Origin: Vibrio genomosp. F10 str. ZF-129
GTDB lineage: Bacteria > Pseudomonadota > Gammaproteobacteria > Enterobacterales > Vibrionaceae
Direction of reading: 5' to 3'
DNA: 64,000 nt
Assembly (NCBI RefSeq): GCF_000287055.2
Contig: NZ_AJYQ02000118.1
Location: 1 to 64,000, forward strand
Part shown: one piece after another, positions 18,295 through 27,908 of the stretch
Position numbering within the stretch: the first letter of the stretch is position 1
How the letters are laid out: each line of letters starts with the position of its first letter
Program-made: the position numbers and the translations under genes
The notes under the pieces: generated by a model
Told to the model about the DNA's origin: nothing
What the model saw: the letters and a program-made list of their open reading frames with translations, nothing else
Database searches by the model: none

Positions 18295-18491
18295 TTGTAA
18301 CCTCCTGTTATTTGGTTACAAAATAGTCATTGGCTATTTATTTAGCACTTGAAGTAAATCGGGCTGCGAGTCATCCCCCACTAATCGTTGCAAGGATGCA
18401 ATATTTTTAACGTTCAGATCAAAGCTGGCGACTTTAAGTCATTCATAAGCCTATCTTATTACTCTAAGATCAGCGTTACGGCGATCGACTG

Positions 18492-19469
18492 CTACCTCAT
18501 CTGCTCGTCAAGATTCAATACCGTGAGCGCATTGCTCACACTGGTCGCAATAACATCCACCACTCCAGTCCTTAATGCACCAAGTAACGCTAGCGGTTTT
18601 GAGTTTTCAGCCGCAATAGCAATGACTTCCGCAATCGGGCGAAATTCTTCAATACCTAAACCGATGACTCGGTCACTCATGACGGTAATCGCGACCTTTC
18701 CGTGAATATCGAAGAAATCATAACCCGCAAAATCGCCAACTACGCCTTGTGTCAAACGTGACTGAACGACCTCGTCAGTGCTAAACCAGCCTAAGTCGAC
18801 CATATAGCTATTTTCACTCATGTCACCAATGCCGACTAACGCGACATCGGCTTTACGCGCAAGATCGAGGGTCTGCTTTACCGTCGCATTTTGCATAAAC
18901 GCTTTCTTCTGATCTGGGTTCTCAGCATAAGCAGGGGCGTAGAGAGATTCCGACGAACCTCCATATTTCTTGGCGAGCTGACGGCAGATATGGTCAGCGT
19001 TAAACATACCCCCTCTTGGGTGAATGCCTCCAATGCCACAGACGAATTTACAATCACGGGGGGTAATGACACCAACATGATGTGCAACGGAAGAGACGTT
19101 TCTGCCCTGCCCAACGGCAACGACCATGCCATTTTTTAACGAGCTGGTCAGATAGTTTGAGACTAGACCAGCGACTTGTTCACGTTGTAATTCTTCACTG
19201 GGCTGATCCAACGCGATTAACGCCCGGCTCACACCAAAACGCTCGATTAATCGCTGCTCGATCTTGGCACTAAAGACAGGGTGGTATTTGACGGTAATAT
19301 CAACAATCCCTTCATCACGCGCCTGTTTCAACAACCGACCCACTTTTGCCCGTGATATTGAGAATTTTCGTGAAATTTCCTCTTGGGTGGCCCCATCTTG
19401 ATAATACGCCACGGCAATTTCCGTCAGTAAGTTAGTTACTTCGAGTGAGATATCTTGAGTATTTTGCAC
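18492..19469 (-). CDS. SorC/DeoR-family sugar-binding transcriptional regulator
   Basis: A 325-aa regulator. The N-terminal helix-turn-helix (QEEISRKFSISRAKVGRLLKQARDEGIV, residues 28-55) is of the SorC type. The C-terminal effector domain of about 250 residues, related to phosphosugar isomerases, shows the GQGRNVSSVAHHV and GGIHPRGGMFNADHICRQLA stretches. Effectors of this family are sugars or sugar phosphates. It is divergent from talB and tktA across a 400-base region, so control of these pentose-phosphate genes by a phosphosugar such as ribose or sedoheptulose phosphate is a reasonable inference. Confidence 0.88.
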   Translation of the reverse strand: MQNTQDISLEVTNLLTEIAVAYYQDGATQEEISRKFSISRAKVGRLLKQARDEGIVDITVKYHPVFSAKIEQRLIERFGVSRALIALDQPSEELQREQVAGLVSNYLTSSLKNGMVVAVGQGRNVSSVAHHVGVITPRDCKFVCGIGGIHPRGGMFNADHICRQLAKKYGGSSESLYAPAYAENPDQKKAFMQNATVKQTLDLARKADVALVGIGDMSENSYMVDLGWFSTDEVVQSRLTQGVVGDFAGYDFFDIHGKVAITVMSDRVIGLGIEEFRPIAEVIAIAAENSKPLALLGALRTGVVDVIATSVSNALTVLNLDEQMR

Positions 19470-19869
19470 AAGGATTCCTACGCTATGAGATCACTGACTG
19501 ATTCTAAGTGAACCTCACACCAGATCGCAAGCATTTGCGCAGCTAGATTACAAATGTTCAGCGTGTTTTCTCCATCGTTGCGAGCCATAGAAAACCAAGC
19601 AAACGTTTATACCGCTACTGCATCCACTAATATAAATAAATTTCATGACAACATTCACTTTATAGGGCTCATAACAATTGACAATATTTCAGAATACGAT
19701 AATTATGATTACATCAATTACTCATGCAATGAGCATGCGCTCAAGAGCACTTGCACACGGCATAAAAATTTAGATCTGATGCAAAGAAATGAGTTCTTCG
19801 TATCACATGCTTGCTGAACCCTTTCAATCGCCCAATGGCGAGCGAAGCCCAAAAATAGGATGAATGATT
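19470..19869. promoter_or_regulatory. Divergent control region sorC-type regulator / talB
   Basis: The 400-base AT-rich gap has no convincing gene; one open frame at 19554-19817 lacks a binding site and looks like noise. Two adjacent symmetric elements, CTCAT-GCA-ATGAG (19721-19733) and GCTC-AA-GAGC (19739-19748), lie about 125-150 bases before talB and are candidate operators for the SorC-type protein. Confidence 0.45.
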
Positions 19870-20820
19870 ATGAGCAATAAGTTAGAGCAACTTCGCAAAC
19901 TGACGACAGTTGTAGCGGACACTGGTGATATCGAAGCGATCGCAAAATACACGCCAGAAGATGCAACAACTAACCCGTCTCTAATTCTTAAGGCGGCTCA
20001 AATTGCTGAGTACGCGCCTCTAATTGACGCTTCTATCGAATACGCTAAAGCTCAAAGCGACGACAAAGCACAGCAAGTTCAAGACACTTGCGACATGCTG
20101 AACGTAAACATCGGTAAAGAAATCCTGAAAGTTGTCCCTGGCCGTATCTCTACTGAAGTAGATGCTCGTCTTTCTTACGATATGGAAGGCAGCGTTGCTA
20201 AAGCTCGTCAACTTATCAAAATGTACAATGATGCAGGTATCACTAACGACCGCATCCTAATCAAACTGGCTTCTACTTGGGAAGGCATTCGCGCGGCTGA
20301 AATCCTAGAGAAAGAAGGCATCAACTGTAACCTAACGCTTCTATTCTCTTTCGCTCAAGCTCGTGCTTGTGCTGAAGCTGGCGTATTCCTGATTTCTCCT
20401 TTCGTTGGTCGCATCATGGACTGGTACAAAGCGAAAGAAGGTCGTGATTTCGAAGCATCAGAAGATCCAGGTGTCATCTCTGTTTCCGATATTTACAACT
20501 ACTACAAAGACCACGGTTACAAGACGGTTGTTATGGGCGCAAGCTTCCGTAACATCGGCGAGATCCTTGAACTTGCTGGCTGTGACCGTCTAACTATCGC
20601 TCCTCAGCTTCTAGCAGAACTCGAAGCGACGGAAGGTGACGTTGTAGAGAAGCTGATTGACTCTAACGGTACTAAAGAGCGTCCCGCTGCCATGACTCAC
20701 GCTGAGTTCCTATGGGATCACAACCAAGATCCAATGGCTGTAGAGAAACTGGCTGAAGGCATCCGCAACTTCGCCGTTGACCAAGGCAAGCTTGAAGACA
20801 TGATTGCCGCTAAGCTGTAG
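19870..20820 (+). CDS. talB: Transaldolase
   Basis: Transfers a dihydroxyacetone unit between sedoheptulose 7-phosphate and glyceraldehyde 3-phosphate in the non-oxidative pentose phosphate pathway. The protein has 316 aa (E. coli TalB 317). Signatures are VADTGD...[10 protein letters not shown] at the N-terminus and the Schiff-base lysine in [13 protein letters not shown]. The start MSNKLEQLR aligns with TalB. An ATG two codons upstream (19864) is also in frame, but AGGAT is better spaced for 19870. It is followed by tktA 95 bases downstream, and codon use is highly biased, as in abundant enzymes. Confidence 0.96.
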   Translation: MSNKLEQLRKLTTVVADTGDIEAIAKYTPEDATTNPSLILKAAQIAEYAPLIDASIEYAKAQSDDKAQQVQDTCDMLNVNIGKEILKVVPGRISTEVDARLSYDMEGSVAKARQLIKMYNDAGITNDRILIKLASTWEGIRAAEILEKEGINCNLTLLFSFAQARACAEAGVFLISPFVGRIMDWYKAKEGRDFEASEDPGVISVSDIYNYYKDHGYKTVVMGASFRNIGEILELAGCDRLTIAPQLLAELEATEGDVVEKLIDSNGTKERPAAMTHAEFLWDHNQDPMAVEKLAEGIRNFAVDQGKLEDMIAAKL

Positions 20821-20832
20821 TCGCTAAGAATT

Positions 20833-20862
20833 AAAAAAGGGGAACGTTTGCGTTCCCCTCTT
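20833..20862 (+). terminator. Hairpin between talB and tktA
   Basis: GGGGAACG-TTTG-CGTTCCCC is an 8-bp perfect stem with a 5' A-run and only a weak pyrimidine tail. It may partially terminate or stabilise talB mRNA so that TalB and TktA levels differ. In the reverse direction it would be a strong terminator, but no minus-strand gene feeds into it. Confidence 0.6.
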
Positions 20863-20915
20863 CATATCAAATTATCTATTTCAAATTCAAACTTTAACTC
20901 TATTTGGAAGCAATT

Positions 20916-22913
20916 ATGACTCAATCTAGAAAGCATCTTGCTAACGCTATCCGCGCACTCAGCATGGACGGCGTACAACAAGCAAACTCTGGCCACCCAG
21001 GCGCACCTATGGGTATGGCTGACATCGCTGAAGTGCTTTGGCGCTCACATCTAAACCACAACCCATCAAACCCAGAATGGGCTGACCGCGACCGTTTCGT
21101 GCTGTCTAACGGCCACGGTTCAATGTTGATTTACTCTCTGCTTCACCTAGCGGGTTACGAGCTCTCTATCGAAGAGTTGAAAAACTTCCGTCAGCTACAC
21201 TCTAAAACACCAGGCCACCCAGAATACGGTTATGCTCCGGGTATCGAAACAACAACCGGTCCACTTGGCCAAGGCATTACTAATGCTGTTGGTATGGCGT
21301 TAGCCGAGAAAACACTCGCTGCGCAATTTAACAAAGAAGGCCACGACATCGTTGACCACTATACCTATGCATTCATGGGCGATGGCTGTCTGATGGAAGG
21401 TATCTCTCACGAAGCGTGTTCTCTTGCTGGTACTCTTGGCCTCGGTAAGTTAGTTGCTTTCTGGGATGACAACGGCATCTCTATCGACGGTGAAGTGGAA
21501 GGTTGGTTCTCTGACGATACGCCTAAGCGTTTTGAAGCTTACGGCTGGCACGTTATTCCTGCGGTTGATGGTCACGATGCTGACGCAATCAATGCGGCCA
21601 TTGAAGCCGCTAAAGCAGACCCTCGCCCGACCCTTATCTGTACGAAAACGGTTATCGGCTTTGGTTCTCCAAACAAATCAGGAACGCACGACTGTCACGG
21701 TGCACCTTTAGGCGCTGAAGAAATTGCAGCAACACGTAAACAATTAGGTTGGGAGCACGGTCCTTTTGAAATTCCGTCGGAAGTTTACTCAGAGTGGGAT
21801 GCGAAAGAAGCAGGCGCAGCTAAGGAAGCAGCGTGGAACGAGAAACTTGCAGCTTATGAAGCAGCATACCCAGAATTGGCAGCAGAATTCAAACGCCGAG
21901 TAAATGGTGAGCTTCCTGCGCAGTGGGAAGAAAAAGCATCGGCAATCATCGCTGATCTTCAAGCTAACCCAGCTAACATCGCTTCACGTAAAGCGTCTCA
22001 AAACGCGCTAGAGTCTTTCGGAGCTATGCTACCAGAATTCCTAGGTGGCTCTGCTGACCTAGCACCTTCTAACTTGACTATGTGGTCTGGCTCTAAGTCT
22101 CTAACCGCTGAAGACTCATCAGGTAACTACATCCACTACGGTGTTCGTGAATTTGGTATGACAGCGATCATGAACGGTCTTGCATTGCACGGCGGATTCG
22201 TACCGTACGGCGCGACGTTCCTAATGTTCATGGAATACGCTCGTAACGCGATGCGTATGGCGGCTCTGATGAAAATTCAGAACATCCAAGTTTATACGCA
22301 TGACTCTATCGGTCTTGGCGAAGATGGCCCAACTCACCAACCGGTTGAGCAAATCGCTTCTCTACGCCTAACTCCAAACATGAGCACATGGCGCCCGTGT
22401 GACCAAGTTGAATCAGCAGTGGCTTGGAAGCTGGCGATTGAGCGTAAAGATGGCCCTTCTGCGCTTATCTTCTCTCGTCAAAACCTGGCACAGCAAGACC
22501 GTGACGCTGAGCAAGTTGCAAACATCGCTAAGGGTGGTTACATCCTGAAAGATTGTGAAGGCAAACCTGAACTTATCATCATTGCAACGGGTTCTGAAGT
22601 TGAGCTAGCGGTTAACGCTGCGGCTGAATTAACGGCTGAAGGCAAAAAAGTTCGCGTAGTATCTATGCCTGCAACTGATGCGTTCGACAAGCAAGATGCG
22701 CAGTACCGTGAGTCTGTACTTCCGTCTGACGTTACAGCACGTATCGCAGTAGAAGCTGGCATCGCTGACTTCTGGTACAAGTACGTTGGCTTTGGTGGCA
22801 AGATCATCGGTATGACAACGTTCGGCGAATCTGCGCCAGCTGGTGAGCTATTTAAGATGTTTGGTTTCACGACTGAAAATGTTGTTAACACAGCAAAAGA
22901 GCTGCTGGCTTAA
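20916..22913 (+). CDS. tktA: Transketolase
   Basis: Thiamine-diphosphate enzyme that moves two-carbon ketol units in the pentose phosphate pathway. It has 665 aa (E. coli 663). Motifs are [16 protein letters not shown] near the N-terminus, the ThDP motif [18 protein letters not shown] with [12 protein letters not shown], the catalytic Glu region in the pyrimidine domain ([15 protein letters not shown]) and [19 protein letters not shown]. Start [18 protein letters not shown] follows a GGAAG site; the upstream in-frame ATG at 20904 is less likely. With talB it completes the non-oxidative branch, likely under the divergent SorC-type regulator. A strong terminator follows. Confidence 0.96.
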   Translation: MTQSRKHLANAIRALSMDGVQQANSGHPGAPMGMADIAEVLWRSHLNHNPSNPEWADRDRFVLSNGHGSMLIYSLLHLAGYELSIEELKNFRQLHSKTPGHPEYGYAPGIETTTGPLGQGITNAVGMALAEKTLAAQFNKEGHDIVDHYTYAFMGDGCLMEGISHEACSLAGTLGLGKLVAFWDDNGISIDGEVEGWFSDDTPKRFEAYGWHVIPAVDGHDADAINAAIEAAKADPRPTLICTKTVIGFGSPNKSGTHDCHGAPLGAEEIAATRKQLGWEHGPFEIPSEVYSEWDAKEAGAAKEAAWNEKLAAYEAAYPELAAEFKRRVNGELPAQWEEKASAIIADLQANPANIASRKASQNALESFGAMLPEFLGGSADLAPSNLTMWSGSKSLTAEDSSGNYIHYGVREFGMTAIMNGLALHGGFVPYGATFLMFMEYARNAMRMAALMKIQNIQVYTHDSIGLGEDGPTHQPVEQIASLRLTPNMSTWRPCDQVESAVAWKLAIERKDGPSALIFSRQNLAQQDRDAEQVANIAKGGYILKDCEGKPELIIIATGSEVELAVNAAAELTAEGKKVRVVSMPATDAFDKQDAQYRESVLPSDVTARIAVEAGIADFWYKYVGFGGKIIGMTTFGESAPAGELFKMFGFTTENVVNTAKELLA

Positions 22914-22941
22914 TCGCATCGCAGTAAGTTAATTTGTTACT

Positions 22942-22975
22942 AAAAGGTCTAGCTTCTTGTTAGGCCTTTTTTATT
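22942..22975 (+). terminator. Terminator after tktA
   Basis: AAAAGG-CTA pairs with TAG-CCTTTT around an imperfect stem, followed by a T-run. It closes the talB-tktA unit. Confidence 0.75.
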
Positions 22976-23050
22976 GTCTGTTATTTAGCGGTTTATTTAG
23001 ATCAGTGAAGTCCCTATACTTTAGCAAACTTGATCTAGCGCAAACTTATT

Positions 23051-23881
23051 ATGCACATCCCTTTAGCCGGTTTATGGCAGCTATCGCCATTGACTGACCT
23101 TTCTATCCCTCAAGATGATATTACTTTTCCAGGGCCACTCAGCGCGGTGTTGCCGAGCAATCTTTCGGAAGACGATATCGTCAAGCAGGAATGGCACCTA
23201 ATGCATGATATTGAAGTTGATGAAGCGATGTTGTCGAATTCAGCGGTAGATCTAGTGATATCGGGTATTGGTTATCATGCTGAAATTCGAATCAATGGAG
23301 AGGCTATTTTTGATTGTGACGACTTTCAAGAGCATTATCGAAAAGATGTGCTTCCCTATCTGCAATTGGGGAGAAATCGTTTTGAAATTCTGTTTCTTGA
23401 ACCTGATGATGATTGGTTACTCGACGAAGAACACGATGAAATTGGCAATCTAGTCCCTCTCGTATCGAACGAAATTGAAGATCGAATGGGGATTTGGCAC
23501 ACACCTTATTTAGACGTCTTGCCAACGGTGCGTTTGGATCGTGTGGAGACTGAACAAGTTTGCCATTTAGTGGGGGGGTGTGAGCTCCTTGTACACTTAC
23601 ATTACACAGTGTTCAAGCCAGGTTTGCTTTCCGCTGAGATCAAATTCAATGGCATGACTTACCGTCTTCCCATTGATGTTAGAGCTTCAAAAGCGACGGC
23701 GATATTTCAACTGGATGCGCCAAAATATATTCAGCCAGAAGGAAGGTTGCTTGAGGACGATTGTTACCAGTTAGATGTTCAACTTGAACAGGCTCATCAA
23801 ACTCACCAAATTGGATTAGTGAATGGCAGTGATGAAGGGACAACTTTGCATTATCAGCGCGAGATTCCCCCTGTTTTTTAA
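23051..23881 (+). CDS. Orphan GH2-like sugar-binding (jelly-roll) domain protein
   Basis: A 276-aa cytoplasmic-looking protein without signal peptide. Residues 1-160 resemble the N-terminal galactose-binding fold of beta-mannosidases and other GH2 enzymes: LAGLWQLS, FPGPLSAVLPS, KQEWHLMHDIEV, DLVISGIGYHAEIRINGEAIF, then DRMGIWHTPYLDVL. The remaining 110 residues suit the immunoglobulin-like domain that follows in GH2. The catalytic TIM barrel is missing and no remnant of it is present downstream, so this is not a recent truncation. It may bind a carbohydrate or be a structural relic. Function is unknown. It stands alone, with a short upstream region after the tktA terminator. Confidence 0.65.
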   Translation: MHIPLAGLWQLSPLTDLSIPQDDITFPGPLSAVLPSNLSEDDIVKQEWHLMHDIEVDEAMLSNSAVDLVISGIGYHAEIRINGEAIFDCDDFQEHYRKDVLPYLQLGRNRFEILFLEPDDDWLLDEEHDEIGNLVPLVSNEIEDRMGIWHTPYLDVLPTVRLDRVETEQVCHLVGGCELLVHLHYTVFKPGLLSAEIKFNGMTYRLPIDVRASKATAIFQLDAPKYIQPEGRLLEDDCYQLDVQLEQAHQTHQIGLVNGSDEGTTLHYQREIPPVF

Positions 23882-23945
23882 GTGAGTTGTTTCGTTTATT
23901 GAACTTGTCTAATGAGCCGTTGGATCAGTTCATTCATCGTCGCGT

Positions 23946-24329
23946 TTAGTGAGCACAGTGCCATTGTGAAGAGTGCTTACTTTGCCATATTTTTTCATGG
24001 AAATAGTATGCACAGGTATTAAAAGCAGGCTCTACGGTTGCCATTATTCCACCGACTAACGCATCCCCCGTTAATAGATAAACCACACCAAATGCCACAC
24101 TGAAATGGACGACTGCAAAACTCATTGTTTTTATTTTTGTTGAGCGAGAAAAGCGTTTCAGTGCTTGCCATTGATTCCATATTTTTTCGTGGAAATAGAA
24201 TGCAAACGTATTCACTGTGGGCTCGATCATCGCAATTAAGCTACCGATGAGAATATCGCCCGTTAAGATATAAGCGACACTAAAGGCAATAGTGAAGTGA
24301 ATAGCGGCAAAGTTGAGTGTTTTTTTCAT
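23946..24329 (-). CDS. Tandem DUF2061 membrane protein
   Basis: A 127-aa protein made of two homologous halves of about 50 residues, more than half identical. Both begin with K-T and contain the pattern TGD-x-L-x-G followed by EP-NT and finish YFHEKIW; the second half starts near residue 65. Each half has about two membrane helices, as in DUF2061 proteins of unknown role. The start MKKTLNF is chosen because the longer in-frame ATG (24386) lies inside a Fur-box-like sequence. No partner gene is adjacent. The second-half cysteine and the C-terminal HSSQWHCAH may bind metal, but that is speculation. Confidence 0.75.
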   Translation of the reverse strand: MKKTLNFAAIHFTIAFSVAYILTGDILIGSLIAMIEPTVNTFAFYFHEKIWNQWQALKRFSRSTKIKTMSFAVVHFSVAFGVVYLLTGDALVGGIMATVEPAFNTCAYYFHEKIWQSKHSSQWHCAH

Positions 24330-24371
24330 TAGGATTCTCAAATCAGTTCTTGTGGGTATAGGAGCATTATT

Positions 24372-24390
24372 GAGAATTATTATCATTAAT
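24372..24390 (-). promoter_or_regulatory. Fur-box-like operator
   Basis: Read on the minus strand, ATTAATGATAATAATTCTC matches the 19-bp Fur consensus GATAATGATAATCATTATC at 15 positions, including an unbroken AATGATAAT core. It lies 43 bases upstream of the DUF2061 start, where it would cover a promoter. This implies iron-dependent repression. Confidence 0.6.
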
Positions 24391-24565
24391 TAAAATGGTT
24401 ATTGCCTATCGGTTTCATCAGCCATTTCTATGGTAATGATCAGTGCGTCAACGCAGATGAGCTTTACAAAAATTAAGAAGCGACAGATAAAGAAAAACGT
24501 AACCCTGATAGAAAAGATTACGATTATATTTTTACCGATCTGATACCATGTAGGCGTTGTCACAA

Positions 24566-25003
24566 CTAGCCTTGAGGCTTGACAACCATGACGTTAATTC
24601 GCGAGTTTTGTACCACTTTGCTGGCGACAGAGCCTAGCACCGCATGATCAAGCTTAGAGCGTTTATGGCTTGGCATAACAATAAGGTCAGCCCCCAGTTT
24701 TTCTGCGTACTCTAAAATGGTTGAATAAGGCTTGCCCTCAGCGACATGTACTTTGTACACAATCTTGTCGTCAATGTGCTGGACAGCGAACTGTCTAAGT
24801 TGCTCTTTGACATCTTCCTTCATTTTTTGCGCGGCATCTTTCGGGAAATAGGTGGCCACCATCGACATATGTATCCCCGGCAATACATTCAAAAGATGTA
24901 TCTGCGCTTTTGAATGCTTAGCGTGCCAAACAGCCAACTCAACCGCTTTGTCTGAAAAGCCTTTATCATTTAAATCTACAGGAACAAGGATTTGTTTATA
25001 CAT
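24566..25003 (-). CDS. Universal stress protein (UspA family), TRAP-linked
   Basis: A 145-aa single-domain USP (KQILVPVDLNDKGFSDKAVELAVWHAK ... VLGSVASKVVQNSRINVMVVKP). The nucleotide-binding loop is PSHKRSKLDHAVLGS. The G-x2-G of ATP-binding USPs is replaced by S-H-K-R-S as in UspF-like proteins, although the last GS is kept. It is the last gene of the TAXI-TRAP operon, 114 bases after the permease. Precedent for a USP acting on a TRAP transporter is TeaD in Halomonas, which lowers ectoine uptake through TeaABC. A similar transport-brake role here is inference. Confidence 0.88.
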   Translation of the reverse strand: MYKQILVPVDLNDKGFSDKAVELAVWHAKHSKAQIHLLNVLPGIHMSMVATYFPKDAAQKMKEDVKEQLRQFAVQHIDDKIVYKVHVAEGKPYSTILEYAEKLGADLIVMPSHKRSKLDHAVLGSVASKVVQNSRINVMVVKPQG

Positions 25004-25117
25004 TATTTTTACTCTTGATATTTTTGGCTGATAGCCAAGCTAATCCTTTCAAATATTGGCCTTATCTCGCGACAATCTAATACGGAATAAGGCCATCTCA
25101 TTATGTCATAACGCTCA

Positions 25118-27694
25118 TTACGCGCTCAGTTGTTCCTTTCTAGCACGTCTTTGTTGGTTCAGTCCTAGACCGATTAAGATCAATAGGGCAGGGACAAATA
25201 CCCACTCTTTCATTGGACGATCCGCGTCTTGGACAATCCATTTGATTTCCCAATCAAAGTCAATACCTGCCGCTTCTGCTGGGCTGCCAAATTCAACCAT
25301 ATCAACAATCATTTGGTCATCATTTTGAGTCAGCATGAGACCCATTGAAGCTATGCGTTCTTCTGATGTCACCGCTCGATCTTCGAAAGGTAAACGCACC
25401 GTTCTTTCTAGGTAGCGTCCTTCGATGTTCTCACCCGCCACTTGCATCTCAAGCTGCTGTCCAATATCGAGTTTTCCAGTAATCTCTGCAATCTCAACAC
25501 CTGGAGAGTAAACTTTAGCAGGGTATACCATATCCCACCAAAACCCAGGTCTAAAGAAAGTGAAAGTTAACACGAGCAATAACACGGTTTCCCACCATTT
25601 ACTCTTAGTTAACCACCAACCTTGCGTTGCTGCTGAGAAAATGAGTATAGCCACTATCGAGGAGAAAATGGTTAAAGCTAAGTGCCACCAACTATCAATA
25701 CCCATCAATAGCAGTTGAGTATTGAAAACGAACATAAACGGTAAAATCGCGGTTCGTATGTCGTAGGTAAAGCCTTGAATACCTGTTCGTATTGGATCTG
25801 ACTTTGCGATAGCCGCGGCTGCAAACGCCGCCAGTCCGACCGGAGGGGTATCATCGGCAAGGATACCGAAATAGAAAACAAACAAGTGTACAGCGATGAG
25901 AGGAATAATCAGTCCGTGTGCTGCCCCTAGAGTCACGATGACCGGTGCCATAAGGGTCGAAACAACGATGTAATTCGCGGTTGTAGGTAGGCCCATTCCC
26001 AGAATCAAGCTGATAACCGCGGTGAAGAGCAACATAAGAATGATGCTACCACCTGAGATAAACTCAACAAAGTCAGTCATGACAAGACCGATACCCGTCA
26101 AGGTTACCACCCCTACAACGGTTCCGGCCGCCGCAGTTGCAACACCAATACCAATCATATTGCGAGCGCCTGATACCAAGCTTTCTGCTAAATCAACAAA
26201 TCCAGCTTTTACTTGCTCAGAGACATCGCCTGACTGAGACATCATTGCCATCAGTGGACGTTGCGTGATCAAGATAAAGACCATGAACACGGTTGCCCAG
26301 AATGCAGATAGCCCTGGCGAAAATCGTTCGACAGTCAAGCACCAAACCAATACGACAATAGGAAGCAGGAAATGCAGCCCTGATTTGATGGTAGGGCCAG
26401 GTTCTGGCACTTCGGTCAGTTCCGCATTAAGGTCCATTCCTTCATCTGCATAGCGCGAGGAAATGCGAACCAAAGCGACATAGGCTATCAATAGAGCGAT
26501 GGTGACAATCGGTGTTGCTGCGGTGCCAAAGACATCTTTCGTCCAACCAACGCCGTAGTAAACAATCGCACTCATAACACCGAGGCCGATAATTGTACCA
26601 GTAAATGATAATAGGCTTTGAACCCATGTCGGAGTGTGACGACGAGGCAGGCCTGTCATACCCGCTTTACACGCTTCTAAATGGACAATATAAATCAGTG
26701 CGATGTAAGAAATTAAAGCTGGTAAAAGAGCTGCTTTGATAACTTCAACATAGGAAATACCGACATACTCAACCATCAAGAAGGCTGCTGCACCCATAAT
26801 CGGTGGAGTCAGTTGCCCGTTGGTTGATGCTGCAACTTCAACAGCACCCGCTTTTGTACCCGGGAAACCCACTCGTTTCATGAGAGGAATGGTGAATGTT
26901 CCTGTAGTCACGACGTTGGCAATCGAAGAGCCGGAGACTAAGCCTGACAGCCCAGAAGCGACGACCGCTGCTTTTGCTGGACCGCCTTTCATATGACCCA
27001 GTAAAGAGAACGCGACTTTAATAAAGTATGCACCGGCTCCAGCGCGTTCTAGCATTGCACCAAATAGTACAAACAAGAAAACAAAGGACGTTGAAACACC
27101 CAGAGCAACACCAAATACACCTTCAGTGGTTAACCACAGGTGCGACATTGCTTTATTTAAGCTCGCACCCTTGTGGGCGATAACATCTGGCATGTGAGGT
27201 CCGCCAAATGTGTAAAGCAAAAAGACAGCGGCAACGACCATAAGAGGTGGCCCTAAGGCGCGTCGTGTGGCTTCTAAAAGAAGAATCATACCCGTCACAG
27301 CGGCGACGATATCAAACGTTGTTGGTGCACCAGAACGTTCGGCAAGCTCGGTATAGAAAAGATAGATGTATGCAGCGGAAAAACTGCCTGCTAACGCCAA
27401 TAACCAATCGATAATGGGTATCTGATCCCGAGATGAATTCTTAGAAGCAGGGTAAGCGGTAAACGCCAAAAAAACGGCAAATGTGAGATGAATTGCGCGG
27501 GCTTGCGTGTCATTAAGTACTGCAAAATTAAAAATAAACGGTAGCGGAGATGCGTACCAAAGTTGGAACAGTGACCAACACAATGGAACAAACCAAAGAA
27601 TACGCCCTGGAATGCCTTTCGGATTACGAGCGCCAGTATCGGCTTGTGCCACCATTTCTTGCACATCTTGAGACGGTGTTGTTGTCTGCGTCAT
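25118..27694 (-). CDS. TRAP transporter fused permease (TAXI type) with DUF3394 tail
   Basis: Sodium-driven secondary transporter subunit of 858 aa in which the small (DctQ-like, about residues 25-180) and large (DctM-like) membrane parts are fused. The large part shows PAKAAVVASGLSGLVSGSSIANVVTTGTF, the GQLTPPIMGAAAF loop and GMGLPTTANYIVVSTLMAPV, typical of 4TM/12TM permeases. After a further membrane segment near 700, the tail (about 730-825) contains a PDZ-like stretch (LTQNDDQMIVDMVEF, GSPAEAAGI) before a last helix (VFVPALLILIGLGL). This matches the DUF3394 tail of some TAXI permeases. It works with the TAXI binding protein encoded upstream. Substrate unknown, perhaps a dicarboxylate or glutamate. 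Confidence 0.92.
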   Translation of the reverse strand: MTQTTTPSQDVQEMVAQADTGARNPKGIPGRILWFVPLCWSLFQLWYASPLPFIFNFAVLNDTQARAIHLTFAVFLAFTAYPASKNSSRDQIPIIDWLLALAGSFSAAYIYLFYTELAERSGAPTTFDIVAAVTGMILLLEATRRALGPPLMVVAAVFLLYTFGGPHMPDVIAHKGASLNKAMSHLWLTTEGVFGVALGVSTSFVFLFVLFGAMLERAGAGAYFIKVAFSLLGHMKGGPAKAAVVASGLSGLVSGSSIANVVTTGTFTIPLMKRVGFPGTKAGAVEVAASTNGQLTPPIMGAAAFLMVEYVGISYVEVIKAALLPALISYIALIYIVHLEACKAGMTGLPRRHTPTWVQSLLSFTGTIIGLGVMSAIVYYGVGWTKDVFGTAATPIVTIALLIAYVALVRISSRYADEGMDLNAELTEVPEPGPTIKSGLHFLLPIVVLVWCLTVERFSPGLSAFWATVFMVFILITQRPLMAMMSQSGDVSEQVKAGFVDLAESLVSGARNMIGIGVATAAAGTVVGVVTLTGIGLVMTDFVEFISGGSIILMLLFTAVISLILGMGLPTTANYIVVSTLMAPVIVTLGAAHGLIIPLIAVHLFVFYFGILADDTPPVGLAAFAAAAIAKSDPIRTGIQGFTYDIRTAILPFMFVFNTQLLLMGIDSWWHLALTIFSSIVAILIFSAATQGWWLTKSKWWETVLLLVLTFTFFRPGFWWDMVYPAKVYSPGVEIAEITGKLDIGQQLEMQVAGENIEGRYLERTVRLPFEDRAVTSEERIASMGLMLTQNDDQMIVDMVEFGSPAEAAGIDFDWEIKWIVQDADRPMKEWVFVPALLILIGLGLNQQRRARKEQLSA

Positions 27695-27865
27695 GTACTT
27701 TGTCCTTATTATTGATGGTCTGGTTTATCTATAGTGCATTTTTGCTTGTGATTCGTTTAGTGAACTCACAGATTGAAGTCGACTTACACTGCATTAATGG
27801 TTGTAATTATAGATGTAAAACGAGGTTAGGTTTCTAGCAGTGATAATCTAGATAGGGTTGTAATA

Positions 27866-27892
27866 ATCAAGGAGGCATGACGCCCCCTTGAT
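27866..27892 (-). other. Intercistronic hairpin TAXI-permease
   Basis: ATCAAGG-GGC pairs with GCC-CCTTGAT about 20 bases after the TAXI stop, with no T-run. Such hairpins between binding-protein and permease genes usually protect the upstream mRNA, giving more binding protein than permease. Confidence 0.6.
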
Positions 27893-27908
27893 GTACTCAG
27901 TTATTGAC

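Noticed and set aside
19554..19817. An 87-codon plus-strand frame upstream of talB
   Set aside because: No ribosome binding site, low-complexity N/I/Y-rich product and location over candidate operators; I treat it as non-coding.
20833..20862. Strong minus-strand terminator between talB and tktA
   Set aside because: The T-run is on the minus side, but no minus-strand gene reads into it, so I list it only as an intercistronic hairpin.
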